Assembly: GCF_001553785.1 (NCBI RefSeq)
Contig: NZ_LOJP01000001.1
Span: forward strand, 1-64,000
DNA length: 64,000 bases
Origin: Actinoplanes sp. TFC3
Lineage (GTDB): Bacteria; Actinomycetota; Actinomycetes; Mycobacteriales; Micromonosporaceae
Direction: 5' to 3'
Shown: in pieces, positions 1 through 9,346 of the stretch
How the letters are laid out: every line of letters begins with the position of its first letter
Position numbering within the stretch: the first letter of the stretch is position 1
Notes under the pieces: generated by a model
Told to the model about the DNA's origin: nothing
The model's input: only the letters and a program-made list of their open reading frames with translations
The model's database searches: none
Program-made: the position numbers and the translations under genes

Positions 1-1785
1 CCCGGCGCCCCGCCCGATCCTTGGACCGCCTTTGCCGAGACGCCGGTTGAGCGGGAACCCGGCCGCCTGACCCGAGCGTTACACAGGACCGGACGGGCGC
101 TCAGGCACGAGTACGCCCTCGTCGTCTATGGCTCCTTGATCCTCGCCGCGGCGTTGACCTGGCCTACGTTGCGGTATCCGCTGCACACCGTTCCGCAGGA
201 TGTCTGGGATCCGGCTAGGCAGGCTTGGCAGGTGGCCTGGGCCGGGCATGTGCTGCTCACTGAGCCGGCGCGGTTGTGGCAGGCCAACGCCTTCTTCCCT
301 GAGCACTACAGCTTTGCCTTCGGTGACAGTCTGCTCGGGTATGCGCCGGCCGGGATGCTTGGTGGGGGGCCGCTGGCTGCGGTGCTGCGGTACAACCTGC
401 TGTTTGTGCTGGCTCATGCCTTGCTGGCGGTGGGCGGGTATGCGTTGGTTCGCCAACTGGGGGCGGGCCGGACCGGGGCGGTGCTGGGGGCGCTCGCCTT
501 TGCCTATGCGCCATGGCGGTTGGCACAGGAAGGGCATCTGGACATTGTTTCGGCGGGGGGGATTCCGCTGGCTTTGGCGATGTTGGCGCGGGGGCACGGC
601 TATTCGTTGCGGTACGGGTATCGGGCCGGGCGGCGGCGTATTGGATGGGCGGTTGCGGGGTGGGTTGTTGCGACCTGGCAGGTGAGTCTCGGCTTTTCGC
701 TGAGCCTTCCCTTTGCCTATGTGCTGGGCGCGCTGATTGTTGCCGTTGGCATTGCGGTGCTGGTCCAGCGGTTGCGGCGGCGTAGGCAGGGGGCCGTTTT
801 CGGGTGGCGGTTGCTGGTCACCGATTTGCTGGGCGCGCTGATTCTTGCGGGTGTGGGGGCGCTTATCGCGCTTCCCTATTTCCGGGTGCCGGCGACCGGT
901 CCGGCGGCTGAGGAGATTTCCTTCTTCTCTTCCCCGGTACGAAGCCTGCTCATCGGTCCGGCCGAGTCGCGGATCTGGGGGGCGCCGCACGCTGTGGCCC
1001 GGGCCTCGCTGGCCTGGCCGGCCGAGATGAGCCTGCTGCCCGGCTTCGTGCTGTACGCGCTCGCGCTGGCCGGTCTGCTCTTCTCGGTCTGGCGGGTGTG
1101 GCAGCGGCTGGTGCTGCTGGCCAGCGCGGTGATCAGCGCCATCTTCGCGCTGGGCACGACGTTCTTCGAGGGGCGCTGGACGTACCTCCCGCTCTTCGGT
1201 CACCTGCCGGCCTCGTTCGGGGTGCGCATTCCCGGGCGGCTCATGCTGTGGGTGACCTTGTTCCTGGCGATCCTGGCGGCCGGAGCGGTGGCCGAGTTCG
1301 TCCGGCGGGCTGAGGGGCTGGCTGCGGCGCGGCGGCAGCCCTGGCCGAGTCCGTGGCTTCGGCTCGCTACGTTCGTACCGCTGCTGCTCGTGCTTCTGGA
1401 AAGTTGGAACGCGACCGCTCATCCCGTGGTGCCGGATCAGCCCGCGGCCATGCGCACGGCTCAGGGGCCGATGCTGGTGCTTCCGACAACGGCGCTGGCG
1501 GATCAGACGATCATGTTGTGGTCCACCTCGGGCTTCCAGCAGATGGCCAACGGCAGCGGTGGCTTCGCGCCGCAGCGTCAGTCCGAGCTACGCCAGGCGG
1601 TGGCTTCATTTCCGGACGCCGCGAGCATTCAGTATCTGCGGGCGCTGGGTGTGGGCACGGTGTTATTGCTGCGGTCCGAGGTGACGGGTACGCCGTGGGA
1701 GCGCTCCGGCGACATACCCGTCGACTCGCTGAACATCACCCGACGGGATCTGGATGAGGACTCGGTGCTGTTTCAACTGGGGTAG
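1..1785 (+). CDS. Polytopic membrane protein, GT-C glycosyltransferase-like (5' end outside window)
   Basis: The reading frame is open from base 1 to a TAG at 1783-1785, so the start probably lies upstream of the window; a TTG at 136 is the first possible internal start but coding-like sequence precedes it. The protein has roughly ten or more hydrophobic segments separated by short Arg-rich loops, an acidic/aromatic first loop (VWDPARQAWQ) and a soluble C-terminal tail. This looks like the GT-C type of lipid-linked sugar transferases or YfhO-like proteins, but no signature decides the substrate. Its last 50 bases overlap the convergent GT87 gene. Function is inference; the membrane topology is seen. 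Confidence 0.7.
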   Translation, partial: PGAPPDPWTAFAETPVEREPGRLTRALHRTGRALRHEYALVVYGSLILAAALTWPTLRYPLHTVPQDVWDPARQAWQVAWAGHVLLTEPARLWQANAFFPEHYSFAFGDSLLGYAPAGMLGGGPLAAVLRYNLLFVLAHALLAVGGYALVRQLGAGRTGAVLGALAFAYAPWRLAQEGHLDIVSAGGIPLALAMLARGHGYSLRYGYRAGRRRIGWAVAGWVVATWQVSLGFSLSLPFAYVLGALIVAVGIAVLVQRLRRRRQGAVFGWRLLVTDLLGALILAGVGALIALPYFRVPATGPAAEEISFFSSPVRSLLIGPAESRIWGAPHAVARASLAWPAEMSLLPGFVLYALALAGLLFSVWRVWQRLVLLASAVISAIFALGTTFFEGRWTYLPLFGHLPASFGVRIPGRLMLWVTLFLAILAAGAVAEFVRRAEGLAAARRQPWPSPWLRLATFVPLLLVLLESWNATAHPVVPDQPAAMRTAQGPMLVLPTTALADQTIMLWSTSGFQQMANGSGGFAPQRQSELRQAVASFPDAASIQYLRALGVGTVLLLRSEVTGTPWERSGDIPVDSLNITRRDLDEDSVLFQLG

Positions 1786-3247
1786 GACGGCGTTCCAGGC
1801 CCAGCCGCTGGCGCAGGTTCACGGTCCACGGCGCGTCCGCGTGGTCGTTGAGCATGCCGCCGTCAGGGTCCTGGTCGTACGAGGTGCGCACGACGTCCAG
1901 CTCGGGCCGCCAGATCTCGCGGATCACCAGGCCGCACAGCACCGCCACGGTGATCAGGCGCAGCGTCGACGCGAGCACGAACGTGCCCTCGGGGATGACC
2001 GGCTTGCCGCCCGCACCGAGCAGCTCCGCGTAGAACGCCGTGAAGTAGCCGATCTCGGCCACCGACCAGGCGATGATCGCACCCCAGCGCGGCCGGGCCA
2101 GCACGATGAGCGGGAGCAGCCACAGCACGTACTGCTGCGACCACACCTTGCTGAAGATGAGGAACGCCGCCACCACGAGGAACGCGATCTGCGACAGCCG
2201 GGGCCGGCGCGGGGCGAGCAGGCAGAGCACGCCGATCGCCGCGCAGGCGAGCACGGTCAAGGCGTACGAGAGGTGGTTGAGCGTCGGGATGTGATCGCTG
2301 AGCCACTGGAACGGCCCTTGATCACCCGCGGCGCCGCTGTTCCACTTGGAGTCCAGGAAGCGGCCGATGTACCAGAGTGTGCCCCAGTCGACCGGGCGGG
2401 TGTCGTTGAGTTCGAAGAAGCGGTTCCAGCTTTCCCGGTACAGCAGGAAGACGGGCAGATTCGTTGCCACCCAGCCGAAGACCGCAGCACCGAGCGCCAG
2501 CGCGAACGCCTGCATCCGTTTGGAGCGCAGCGCCAGCACAAAAAGCGGCCCGAGGATGAACAGCGGCCACAGCTTCGCCGCACCGCCCAGGCCGAGCAGC
2601 AGCCCCGCGACCAGCGGTTGACGGCGGGCCCAGGCGTAGAGGCCGAACATGGCCAGCCCGATGGCCAGGAAGTCCCAGTTGACAGTCGCCGTGACCAGCA
2701 AGATCGGTGACAGCGCAAAGATAGCGGCGTCCCAGGGCCGGCGTCGGCGCAGCGCGAGGATCACCGCCGCCGAGGCCACCGCCAGGATGGACAGGACCAG
2801 GGCATTCGCGTTGTAGAACCACTTGCCCTGGTTGATCTCCGGGTATTTCTGACCGAGCGCGTGCACCGGCAAGCCCAGCGCGCCCATGAAGTAGCCGGTG
2901 ACGACCGGGTATTCGACAGCGTGGTCCTTGTAGGGGACCTTGCCGTCGTTGAGCCCCTCGGCGTAGTAGAGCGCCAGCACGTCGGTGTAGCAGAACCGGG
3001 TGTACTGGACGTTCTTCTGCCAGTCACCGTCCTGACAGGGCGACTTCTGCACCCAGCTGAACGCCAGCGTCAGGCAGACCAGCGCGATGATGATGCGCGG
3101 CGCGGTCCAGAACCGGCCGCGACGCGCGCCCGGCGGGACGGCGTGACTGCCGACCGGTCCGCCGATCATCTGCGACAGCCCGCGGACGAAGCCGTCCGAC
3201 TTGGCCGGCTGGTCGGTCCGCTCGGTCTCCGGCGATGGCGCGCTCAT
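1736..3247 (-). CDS. Glycosyltransferase family 87 (DUF2029) membrane protein
   Basis: 503 aa. A short cytoplasmic N-terminus is followed by about ten membrane segments. The first periplasmic loop contains CQDGDWQKNVQYTRFCYTD and then KVPYKDHAVEYPVVTGY, the aspartate/glutamate-bearing loop typical of GT87 polyprenyl-phosphate-dependent mannosyltransferases. Members in actinobacteria add mannose to lipoglycans or glycoproteins from the outer membrane face. It lies downstream of and on the same strand as the penicillin-binding protein, an arrangement also known in mycobacteria (ponA1-Rv0051), so a role in envelope assembly is likely. ATG start at 3247. The 3' end overlaps the neighbouring convergent gene by 50 bp. 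The exact acceptor is unknown. Confidence 0.8.
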   Translation of the reverse strand: MSAPSPETERTDQPAKSDGFVRGLSQMIGGPVGSHAVPPGARRGRFWTAPRIIIALVCLTLAFSWVQKSPCQDGDWQKNVQYTRFCYTDVLALYYAEGLNDGKVPYKDHAVEYPVVTGYFMGALGLPVHALGQKYPEINQGKWFYNANALVLSILAVASAAVILALRRRRPWDAAIFALSPILLVTATVNWDFLAIGLAMFGLYAWARRQPLVAGLLLGLGGAAKLWPLFILGPLFVLALRSKRMQAFALALGAAVFGWVATNLPVFLLYRESWNRFFELNDTRPVDWGTLWYIGRFLDSKWNSGAAGDQGPFQWLSDHIPTLNHLSYALTVLACAAIGVLCLLAPRRPRLSQIAFLVVAAFLIFSKVWSQQYVLWLLPLIVLARPRWGAIIAWSVAEIGYFTAFYAELLGAGGKPVIPEGTFVLASTLRLITVAVLCGLVIREIWRPELDVVRTSYDQDPDGGMLNDHADAPWTVNLRQRLGLERRPTPVETAPSPHPDPVG

Positions 3248-3322
3248 GACTTGGCATCATGCCGCATCAACCTTGGCTGCGGTCGTTCAGCTCGGCCAAA
3301 CCGGCGTGCGAGTCAACGAGAA

Positions 3323-3348
3323 AGCGCCCGCGAAGATCCGCGGGCGCT
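3323..3348 (-). terminator. Rho-independent terminator after ponA
   Basis: Perfect 10-bp stem AGCGCCCGCG / CGCGGGCGCT with a 6-nt loop, 25 bp beyond the ponA stop. On the minus strand it is followed by a short T-rich run (TTTCT). It should separate ponA from the GT87 gene. Confidence 0.8.
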
Positions 3349-3372
3349 GCTCAATGACCAAGGCGGAAAGGC

Positions 3373-6177
3373 TCAGCCACCCTCGTTCTCGGTGTTGTTC
3401 TGCGGCGTGTTCTGGTTGCCGCCGGTGCCGGGGAAGGTGATCCCTCCGTTGCCGTTGTTGTTGCCACCGTTGTTGTTCCCGCCGCCGCCGTCGTTGTTGC
3501 CGCCGCCGTTGTTGTTGCCGCCGCCGTTGTTGCCGCCGCCGTTGTTCCCACCGTTGTTCTTGGGCTGGCCGTTCTCGCACTGCTCCGGGAACAGCACGCA
3601 AGTCGGGTTCTGGTTCTGCGGCTGGGGGTCTGGCGTCGGCGCCGGGGGCGGGGGCACCTGACCGGTCTGCAACTCGCTGTTGGGGTCGCCGGTCTCCTGG
3701 CGCGGCGGAAAGTCCTCTTGTTTGAGGGTCTTTGCCTTGGTGACGGCGTTGATGAAGTCTTCCCAGATCTGCGCGGGGGTACCCGAGCCGAACATGTCGC
3801 CGCCGCCCTGCGACTTCGGCTCCTTGAGCTCGAACGGGTTCTGGTTGCTGCCGACCCAGACCGTCGCCGCCAGCTGCGGAATGCCCCCGACGAACCAGGT
3901 GTCGCCGGAACCGACGTGGCTGTCCTTGCCGTCGTCCCACTCCCAGGTGCCGGACTTGGCGATCGACTCGCGGCCGTTGCGCAATGTGTTCTTCGCGTGC
4001 GCCGGGATCTTGGACATGACGCCCTGCAGGTTGGACATCTGGTCCTCGGGGAAGACCTGCTTGCCGGCCAGCTTTTCGCTCTTGTAGTTGACCAGCTTGC
4101 CGGTGTTCTGGTCGATCTTCTTGACGGTCTTGATGAAGTGCACGTCGTGACGCACTCCGCCGTTGACGATCGTGGCGACGCCCTCGGCGTGCTCAAGCGG
4201 CGACACCGCGTACTGACCGAAACCCACTTCGTTGTCGAAGCCGGACAGGTCGGCATTGGGCTTGGTCAGGTCGATCATCTTGCCTTCGTTGGTCCACATG
4301 TGCTTGATGCCGGCGTCACGCGCGGCCGCAATCACCTTGTCGACACCGATGCCCTGGGTGATCTGGTAGAAGGGGAAGTTGTAGGAGTTGATCGTCGCGG
4401 TTTCCAGATCGCAGTACCTGATCTTGCCGTTGCAGACCGCGTTGTCATCGGCGCCCGCGTTGCTGATCGCGTCGCCGTTGGCCTTCTTCTTCTTGCCGTC
4501 CCACGTCGTTTTGAAGGAGACGTTTTCCTTCAGCGCCGCGGCCAGCGTGTAGATCTTGAACGTCGAGCCGGGCGACTTGCCGACGCCGCTGAACCCGCTG
4601 CCGTCGCCCTTCATGTAGCTCGCGAAGTCGATGCCCTGCGGATTGTCACCGCCGAAGTAGCCGAGGACGCGCCCGGTGCCGGGGTCGATGCCGATGACCG
4701 CCGCCTGGTACTTCTTGTCGCGGCCGTTGAGCGGCGACGTCTTGCTGTTGCGGGATCCGGCTGCCTCGGCCGCCTTCTGCACGTCAGGGTCGATCGTGGT
4801 GGTGATCGACAGACCGCCGCGCTGGTATTCGTCGTTGGAGATGCCCATGGCGGCCAGCTCGGCCTTGACGTGGCGCATGATCATGCCGACCGGCTTGTCA
4901 GCGGCACACGTCTTGCACGAGTCGGTGGTCTTCTTCCGGATGTTCTCCGGGTACTTGCGGGCGTCGAACTCCGCCTGCGAGATCCACTTCATCTCGAGCA
5001 TGTTCTTCATCGTGTACTCCCACCGGTCCTTGGCGTCGGGGAGGTTCACGTTCGGGTCGAAACCCTTGTGCCCGGTTTTGGAGTCCAGTTCCGGCTGCTT
5101 GATGATCGAGGCCAGCACCGCTGCTTCGTACGGCGTGATCGCGTTCTTCTGCCCCGGCGGGGTCAGCACCGACTTGCCGAAGTAACCCTGCGCGGCGGCC
5201 TCGATGCCGTAGCGGCCCTCGCCCAGGTAGATGTAGTTGAGGTAGAACCCCATGATCTCGTCTTTGGAGTACTTCGACTCCAGCTTGCGGGCGATCACCG
5301 CCTCGCGCAGCTTGCGGTTGTAGCTGATCTCCTTGAGGTCAGCAGCGTGCCGGGCGTACTGCTGCGTGATCGTCGAGGCACCCTGCTGGCTGCCACCCGT
5401 GAAGTTGTTCCACGCGGCGCGGACGATGCCCTTCATGTCGATGCCGTTGTGGTCGTAGAAGTTCTTGTCCTCGGCCGCGGCAACGGCGTGCTGCACGTAC
5501 AGGTTGACGCTCTTGATCGGCACCAGCGTGAGGTCCTCGCCGGTCTTGGCGAGCACCTGGCCCTTGGCGTCGAGGATCTTGTTGGTCTGGTTCTCGGTCT
5601 TCGGGGCGGGCAGGTCGACACCGTCGAAGAACCAGGTGCCCACGACCACGCCGCCGCCGGCCAGGATGACCAGGACGGCGGCCGCGGCGGTGAGGATGTT
5701 GGCCCGCCGGCGCTTCTTGGCCGCCTTGTTGAGGATCTTGGCCGCGCCGCCGCGCTTGCCGCCGGGCTCGTCGGGACCGAGGCCCGCACCGCCTGCCGCC
5801 GGGGACACCGGACGCACGGCCGCGCGCGCAACCGAGGCGCGGCCACCGGACGCAGCCGCCGACCCGACCGAGGCTCGACCGCCGACGGCTGCACGGCCAC
5901 CCACGGAGCCTGTGCCTGCGCCCACTGAGGCCCGGCCCGGAGCCACGGAGGCGCGTCCGCCCGCTGCCGCCGATCCGACCGACGCCGACCCCACCGAGGC
6001 GGCACCACGCGGCACGGATCCGCTCACGCTCGCGCGGCCACCGGCGGGGCGCCGGTACGCGTCGGGCGCGGGACGATCGTCGTAGCCGGACGGATCGTCG
6101 TCAGGCGTGGAAGCAGCGGACGGCCCGGGCACGCTGGCCCGGGCACGCGCAGACTGCGAATCGCCGTACGAGTTCAT
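3373..6177 (-). CDS. ponA: Bifunctional class A penicillin-binding protein
   Basis: 934 aa from the ATG at 6177, chosen because AGGTG lies 8 nt upstream; an in-frame start at 6246 has no ribosome site. Order: Ser/Ala/Arg-rich cytoplasmic tail with about seven RASV-type repeats (residues 1-150), one membrane anchor (about 159-183), glycosyltransferase domain (EDKNFYDHNG near 236, then GASTITQQYAR), transpeptidase domain with SPGSTFK (catalytic Ser near 535), SYN and KSGT (near 738), and a Gly/Asn-rich tail (about 872-919). It polymerises and cross-links peptidoglycan outside the membrane. The third motif is KSGT rather than the usual KTGT. No PASTA domain is seen. Transcribed with the GT87 gene downstream but separated by a terminator. 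Confidence 0.95.
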   Translation of the reverse strand: MNSYGDSQSARARASVPGPSAASTPDDDPSGYDDRPAPDAYRRPAGGRASVSGSVPRGAASVGSASVGSAAAGGRASVAPGRASVGAGTGSVGGRAAVGGRASVGSAAASGGRASVARAAVRPVSPAAGGAGLGPDEPGGKRGGAAKILNKAAKKRRRANILTAAAAVLVILAGGGVVVGTWFFDGVDLPAPKTENQTNKILDAKGQVLAKTGEDLTLVPIKSVNLYVQHAVAAAEDKNFYDHNGIDMKGIVRAAWNNFTGGSQQGASTITQQYARHAADLKEISYNRKLREAVIARKLESKYSKDEIMGFYLNYIYLGEGRYGIEAAAQGYFGKSVLTPPGQKNAITPYEAAVLASIIKQPELDSKTGHKGFDPNVNLPDAKDRWEYTMKNMLEMKWISQAEFDARKYPENIRKKTTDSCKTCAADKPVGMIMRHVKAELAAMGISNDEYQRGGLSITTTIDPDVQKAAEAAGSRNSKTSPLNGRDKKYQAAVIGIDPGTGRVLGYFGGDNPQGIDFASYMKGDGSGFSGVGKSPGSTFKIYTLAAALKENVSFKTTWDGKKKKANGDAISNAGADDNAVCNGKIRYCDLETATINSYNFPFYQITQGIGVDKVIAAARDAGIKHMWTNEGKMIDLTKPNADLSGFDNEVGFGQYAVSPLEHAEGVATIVNGGVRHDVHFIKTVKKIDQNTGKLVNYKSEKLAGKQVFPEDQMSNLQGVMSKIPAHAKNTLRNGRESIAKSGTWEWDDGKDSHVGSGDTWFVGGIPQLAATVWVGSNQNPFELKEPKSQGGGDMFGSGTPAQIWEDFINAVTKAKTLKQEDFPPRQETGDPNSELQTGQVPPPPAPTPDPQPQNQNPTCVLFPEQCENGQPKNNGGNNGGGNNGGGNNNGGGNNDGGGGNNNGGNNNGNGGITFPGTGGNQNTPQNNTENEGG

Positions 6178-6341
6178 TCGGTTACACCTACCGGTCGCGG
6201 TGGCACGCCTGCGGAACCCTGGAGGGGTTCGGTGGGGCATCGCCACGGACGGACGTTGTGGGCTGCATCCGCGCAGCCGCCCTGTCGGATGTCAAGAATG
6301 ACCGATTGCGGCGCTGGATGCCCGTGTCGGTCCGGATCGAG

Positions 6342-6360
6342 TCAACGTTAGCGACGTTGA
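6342..6360. promoter_or_regulatory. Palindrome in the DUF5318-ponA gap
   Basis: TCAACGT-TAGCG-ACGTTGA, perfect 7-bp arms with a 5-bp spacer, 165 bp upstream of the ponA start and just after the DUF5318 stop. The form fits an operator for a dimeric regulator better than a terminator because the stem is short and not GC-rich. The binding protein is unknown. Confidence 0.4.
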
Positions 6361-6366
6361 GGGCGA

Positions 6367-6837
6367 TCACTGTCTGCCCTCCCGGCGATGTGACGACGAT
6401 CCTGTCTCGCGGTGGCGGCCCGAGGCGGACGCAGCGACTGCAGCCGCGCCCTTGTCCAGTTCGTCGGCAGTGAGCGCGTCCCGGCCGAGCAGGTATTGCT
6501 CGATCAGATGGTTCCACGCGCAGGATTGGCACACCTCGACCACGAAGACTTGAAACTCACGCAGCGTCATTGCCAGGACCGGCAGCTCCGCGAGCTTGCG
6601 AGCCTGGCCGGCGGACTGTTTGAGCTCGTCGCCGTAGATGTAGTGCACCAGAGTCAGGTTGTCGCGGCGGCAGATCGGACAACGCTCGTCCGTCGGCTCG
6701 CCGTGGAACCTAGCTGCGTTTTTCAGGTACGGCGAAGCATCGCAGACCTCAAGAGTCCCGATCTTGCCGTTGTGCACGTCACGCAGCAGCGCTCGCTTCT
6801 GAAGCGAGTAGTCGACGACCTGCCGCTGCGTGCGCAT
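6367..6837 (-). CDS. DUF5318 family zinc-ribbon protein
   Basis: 156 aa, ATG at 6837. The middle holds a CPIC and a later CQSC, four cysteines that probably bind one zinc ion, inside a compact alpha/beta domain (LVHYIYGDELKQSAGQARKL). The last 30 residues are low complexity. Actinobacterial homologues (Rv0049 of M. tuberculosis, from memory) sit beside ponA1 as here. No function is established. A TACTCT hexamer lies 7 nt before the ATG and no ribosome site is visible, so the transcript may be leaderless. It reads toward ponA with 189 bp between them. Confidence 0.8.
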   Translation of the reverse strand: MRTQRQVVDYSLQKRALLRDVHNGKIGTLEVCDASPYLKNAARFHGEPTDERCPICRRDNLTLVHYIYGDELKQSAGQARKLAELPVLAMTLREFQVFVVEVCQSCAWNHLIEQYLLGRDALTADELDKGAAAVAASASGRHRETGSSSHRREGRQ

Positions 6838-6918
6838 GGCGACGAGAGTACGCGGTCCGCTCGCGAAGGGCGACCGCCATCACGCAGCGTGGCGTGGCGA
6901 CCGCACCGCATCACGATC

Positions 6919-6948
6919 TTGCTCTTTTCGGGAGACCCGGTCTACGGT
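6919..6948 (+). promoter_or_regulatory. Candidate padR promoter
   Basis: TTGCTC (6919-6924), 18-nt spacer, TACGGT (6943-6948), ending 44 nt before the padR ATG. The palindromic operator begins 4 nt further on, over the expected transcription start. Confidence 0.45.
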
Positions 6949-6951
6949 GAA

Positions 6952-6972
6952 GATGTATCGGCCCGATACATC
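6952..6972. promoter_or_regulatory. PadR-type palindromic operator
   Basis: A perfect 21-bp inverted repeat whose 19-bp core is ATGTATCGGCCCGATACAT. PadR proteins recognise ATGT-Nx-ACAT dyads, and this one lies 21 bp before the padR start. It is therefore best read as the autoregulatory site of the adjacent regulator. The site is seen; the binding partner is inferred. Confidence 0.75.
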
Positions 6973-6992
6973 GCGAACAAGGGAGGGACCGG

Positions 6993-7619
6993 ATGCTTGA
7001 GATGGCCATCCTTGGTCTGCTCCAAGAAGCGCCGATGCACGGGTACGAGCTGCGTAAGGAACTAGCCGCCAAGCTCGGCACCCTGCGCGCCGCGATCAGC
7101 TACGGCACCCTCTATCCGACCCTCAAGCGGCTGAACACCGCGGGTTGGATCAGCGAACAGGCCGCCAGCACCAGCATCGTGCCCCCGATGACCAGCAAAA
7201 GGGGCCGCATTGTTTACAAGATCACTGCCGAAGGCAAGGAGCGCTTCGCCGATCTGCTCGCCCAGGCGGGCCCCGAGACGTACGACGATGCGGGCTTCGG
7301 TGTGCATTTCACCTTCTTCTCGCGCACCGACCGGGCGACCCGTCTGCGCATCCTCGAGGGCCGCCGGCGTCGCATCGAGGAACGCCGGGAAGGCCTGCGC
7401 GACATGATGGCGCGCGCCGGGGACCGGCTCGACGCGTACACCCTCGAACTGCAGCGCCATGGCCTGGACGCCTGTGAACGCGAGGTCCGCTGGCTGGAGG
7501 AGCTCATCACCAACGAGCGCTCCGGCCGCAGTCCTGACAGAAACAACCCCTCTTCCGCCGCCGGCCCGGCAGTGGAAACACCCCCCGTAACACCGGCTCC
7601 GCACTTGGACCGGCCGTGA
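6993..7619 (+). CDS. PadR family transcriptional regulator
   Basis: 208 aa, ATG at 6993 preceded by GGGAGG. The N-terminus ([23 protein letters not shown], then [17 protein letters not shown]) is the winged helix of the PadR family with its recognition helix. The C-terminal half is helical (dimerisation), followed by a Pro/Ala tail. A perfect ATGT...ACAT dyad stands just upstream, so it probably represses itself. It lies 20 bp before ino1 on the same strand, an arrangement shared with mycobacteria (Rv0047c-Rv0046c), and may control inositol-phosphate synthesis. Confidence 0.93.
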   Translation: MLEMAILGLLQEAPMHGYELRKELAAKLGTLRAAISYGTLYPTLKRLNTAGWISEQAASTSIVPPMTSKRGRIVYKITAEGKERFADLLAQAGPETYDDAGFGVHFTFFSRTDRATRLRILEGRRRRIEERREGLRDMMARAGDRLDAYTLELQRHGLDACEREVRWLEELITNERSGRSPDRNNPSSAAGPAVETPPVTPAPHLDRP

Positions 7620-7639
7620 TGAACAAGGAGGCAAACGCG

Positions 7640-8719
7640 ATGGGTTCCGTCCGCGTCGCCATCGTCGGTGTGGGTAACTGCGCCTCGTCCCTCGTGCAGG
7701 GCGTGGAGTACTACCGCAACGCCGACCCCAACGACCGCGTCCCGGGTCTCATGCACGTGACCTTCGGCGACTACCACATCTCGGACGTGGAGTTCGTCGC
7801 GGCGTTCGATGTGGACGCCAAGAAGGTCGGCATGGACCTCGCCGAGGCGATCAATGCCAGTGAGAACAACACCATCAAGCTGACCGACGTGCCGCCGACC
7901 GGCGTCAGCGTCCAGCGTGGACCGACCTTCGACGGGCTCGGCACCTACTACCGCGAGATGATCGAGGAGTCGTCGGCCGAGGTCGTCGACGTGGCGCAGG
8001 CCCTGCGTGACGCGCAGGTCGACGTCGTCGTCGCGTACCTGCCGGTCGGCTCGGAAGAGGCCGACAAGTTCTACGCGCAGGCCGCGATCGACGCCGGTTG
8101 CGCGTTCGTCAACGCGCTGCCCGTCTTCATCGCTTCCGACCCGGTCTGGGCGAAGAAGTTCGAGGACGCGGGCCTGCCGATCGTCGGCGACGACATCAAG
8201 AGCCAGGTCGGTGCGACGATCGTGCACCGCGCGCTGGCCAAGCTGTTCGAAGACCGGGGCGTCGAGCTGCTGCGTACGTACCAGCTGAACTTCGGCGGCA
8301 ACATGGACTTCATGAACATGCTGGAGCGCAAGCGCCTGGTCTCGAAGAAGATCTCGAAGACCCAGTCGGTGACCAGCCAGATCCCGCACGAGATGGTCAA
8401 GAGCGACGTGCACATCGGCCCGTCGGACCACGTGCCGTGGCTCGACGACCGCAAGTGGGCCTACATCCGGCTCGAGGGCCGCAGCTTCGGCGACACCCCG
8501 CTGAACGCCGAACTCAAGCTCGAGGTGTGGGACTCCCCGAACTCGGCCGGCGTGATCATCGACGCCGTGCGCGCCGCGAAGATCGCCAAGGACCGCGGCA
8601 TCGGCGGCCCGATCCTGTCCGCGAGCTCATACTTCATGAAGAGCCCGCCGGTGCAGTACAACGACCACGACGCCAAGGCGGCCGTCGAGGACTTCATCAA
8701 GGGCGACATCGAGCGCTGA
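7640..8719 (+). CDS. ino1: Inositol-3-phosphate synthase
   Basis: 359 aa from the ATG at 7640, which has AAGGAGG 7 nt upstream; a GTG at 7616 is in frame but poorer. The N-terminus [17 protein letters not shown] is the NAD-binding Rossmann motif. Conserved blocks [26 protein letters not shown] and the lysine-rich [13 protein letters not shown] match the actinobacterial enzyme. It isomerises glucose 6-phosphate to myo-inositol 1-phosphate, the precursor of mycothiol and phosphatidylinositol. It follows padR by 20 bp and ends at a strong hairpin. Confidence 0.97.
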   Translation: MGSVRVAIVGVGNCASSLVQGVEYYRNADPNDRVPGLMHVTFGDYHISDVEFVAAFDVDAKKVGMDLAEAINASENNTIKLTDVPPTGVSVQRGPTFDGLGTYYREMIEESSAEVVDVAQALRDAQVDVVVAYLPVGSEEADKFYAQAAIDAGCAFVNALPVFIASDPVWAKKFEDAGLPIVGDDIKSQVGATIVHRALAKLFEDRGVELLRTYQLNFGGNMDFMNMLERKRLVSKKISKTQSVTSQIPHEMVKSDVHIGPSDHVPWLDDRKWAYIRLEGRSFGDTPLNAELKLEVWDSPNSAGVIIDAVRAAKIAKDRGIGGPILSASSYFMKSPPVQYNDHDAKAAVEDFIKGDIER

Positions 8720-8737
8720 GCCGAGTAGCACCGACGA

Positions 8738-8764
8738 GGCCCGGATCGCAGTGCGGTCCGGGCC
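8738..8764. terminator. Terminator between ino1 and ogt
   Basis: GGCCCGGA / TCCGGGCC 8-bp stem with an inner CGC-GCG helix. It sits between two convergent genes and could end both transcripts. There is no clear T-run. Confidence 0.7.
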
Positions 8765-8768
8765 TCGG

Positions 8769-9236
8769 TCATGACAAGCCCCAGCTCTGGGCCAGGCTGA
8801 CGCGAGCTTCGAGTTCCAGCAGGATCCGCTTGCGTTCCAGCCCACCGCCGAAGCCGACCATCTTGCCGCCCGCCCCGACCACGCGGTGACAGGGCACGAG
8901 CACCGGCACCGGGTTGCGGTTGCAGGCAGTACCGACTGCCCGAGCCGCTCCGGGCTCACCGAGCGCGGTGGCGATAGCACCATAAGTGCGCATTTCGCCG
9001 TACGGAATCAGCGCGATCTGCTCCCACACCGCCCGCTCGAACGCCGAGCCGCCCCGCACGTCGACCGGCACCGTGAAATCTGTCACCGTCCCGGTGAAGT
9101 AGCCGGCCAGCTCGGCGACCACCGGATGATCGTGCGAACTCGTCGGAAGAGCCGCACCGAAGCGCACGCCAACCACGGTGTCCCCGTCCAGTTCCACGCC
9201 CAGCGGCCCAATCGGGGCGTCGACCACCAACCTCAT
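8769..9236 (-). CDS. ogt: Methylated-DNA-[protein]-cysteine S-methyltransferase
   Basis: 155 aa from the ATG at 9236; a TTG four codons earlier is possible. It has the active-site PCHRV motif (VLVPCHRVVGAGGKMVGFGGG) and the upstream helix-turn-helix FERAVWEQIALIPYGEMRTYGAIA with GEPGAARAVGTACNRNP. It transfers the methyl group of O6-methylguanine to its own cysteine, a suicide repair reaction. Length agrees with Ogt rather than Ada. It converges with ino1 across a hairpin. Confidence 0.95.
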   Translation of the reverse strand: MRLVVDAPIGPLGVELDGDTVVGVRFGAALPTSSHDHPVVAELAGYFTGTVTDFTVPVDVRGGSAFERAVWEQIALIPYGEMRTYGAIATALGEPGAARAVGTACNRNPVPVLVPCHRVVGAGGKMVGFGGGLERKRILLELEARVSLAQSWGLS

Positions 9237-9346
9237 GACGTGATGCAAGCATCCGGGCCACGCCGGCGTCTACAAGGATGGAGGTGGCCGGGCGACGCAG
9301 CTCGACAACTACCGCCTCAGCGCCGGACCGGCCTAGTGGTAGGCGC

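Noticed and set aside
3718..5928. Very long plus-strand frame opposite the penicillin-binding protein
   Set aside because: Antisense shadow of ponA; the minus strand encodes all family motifs.
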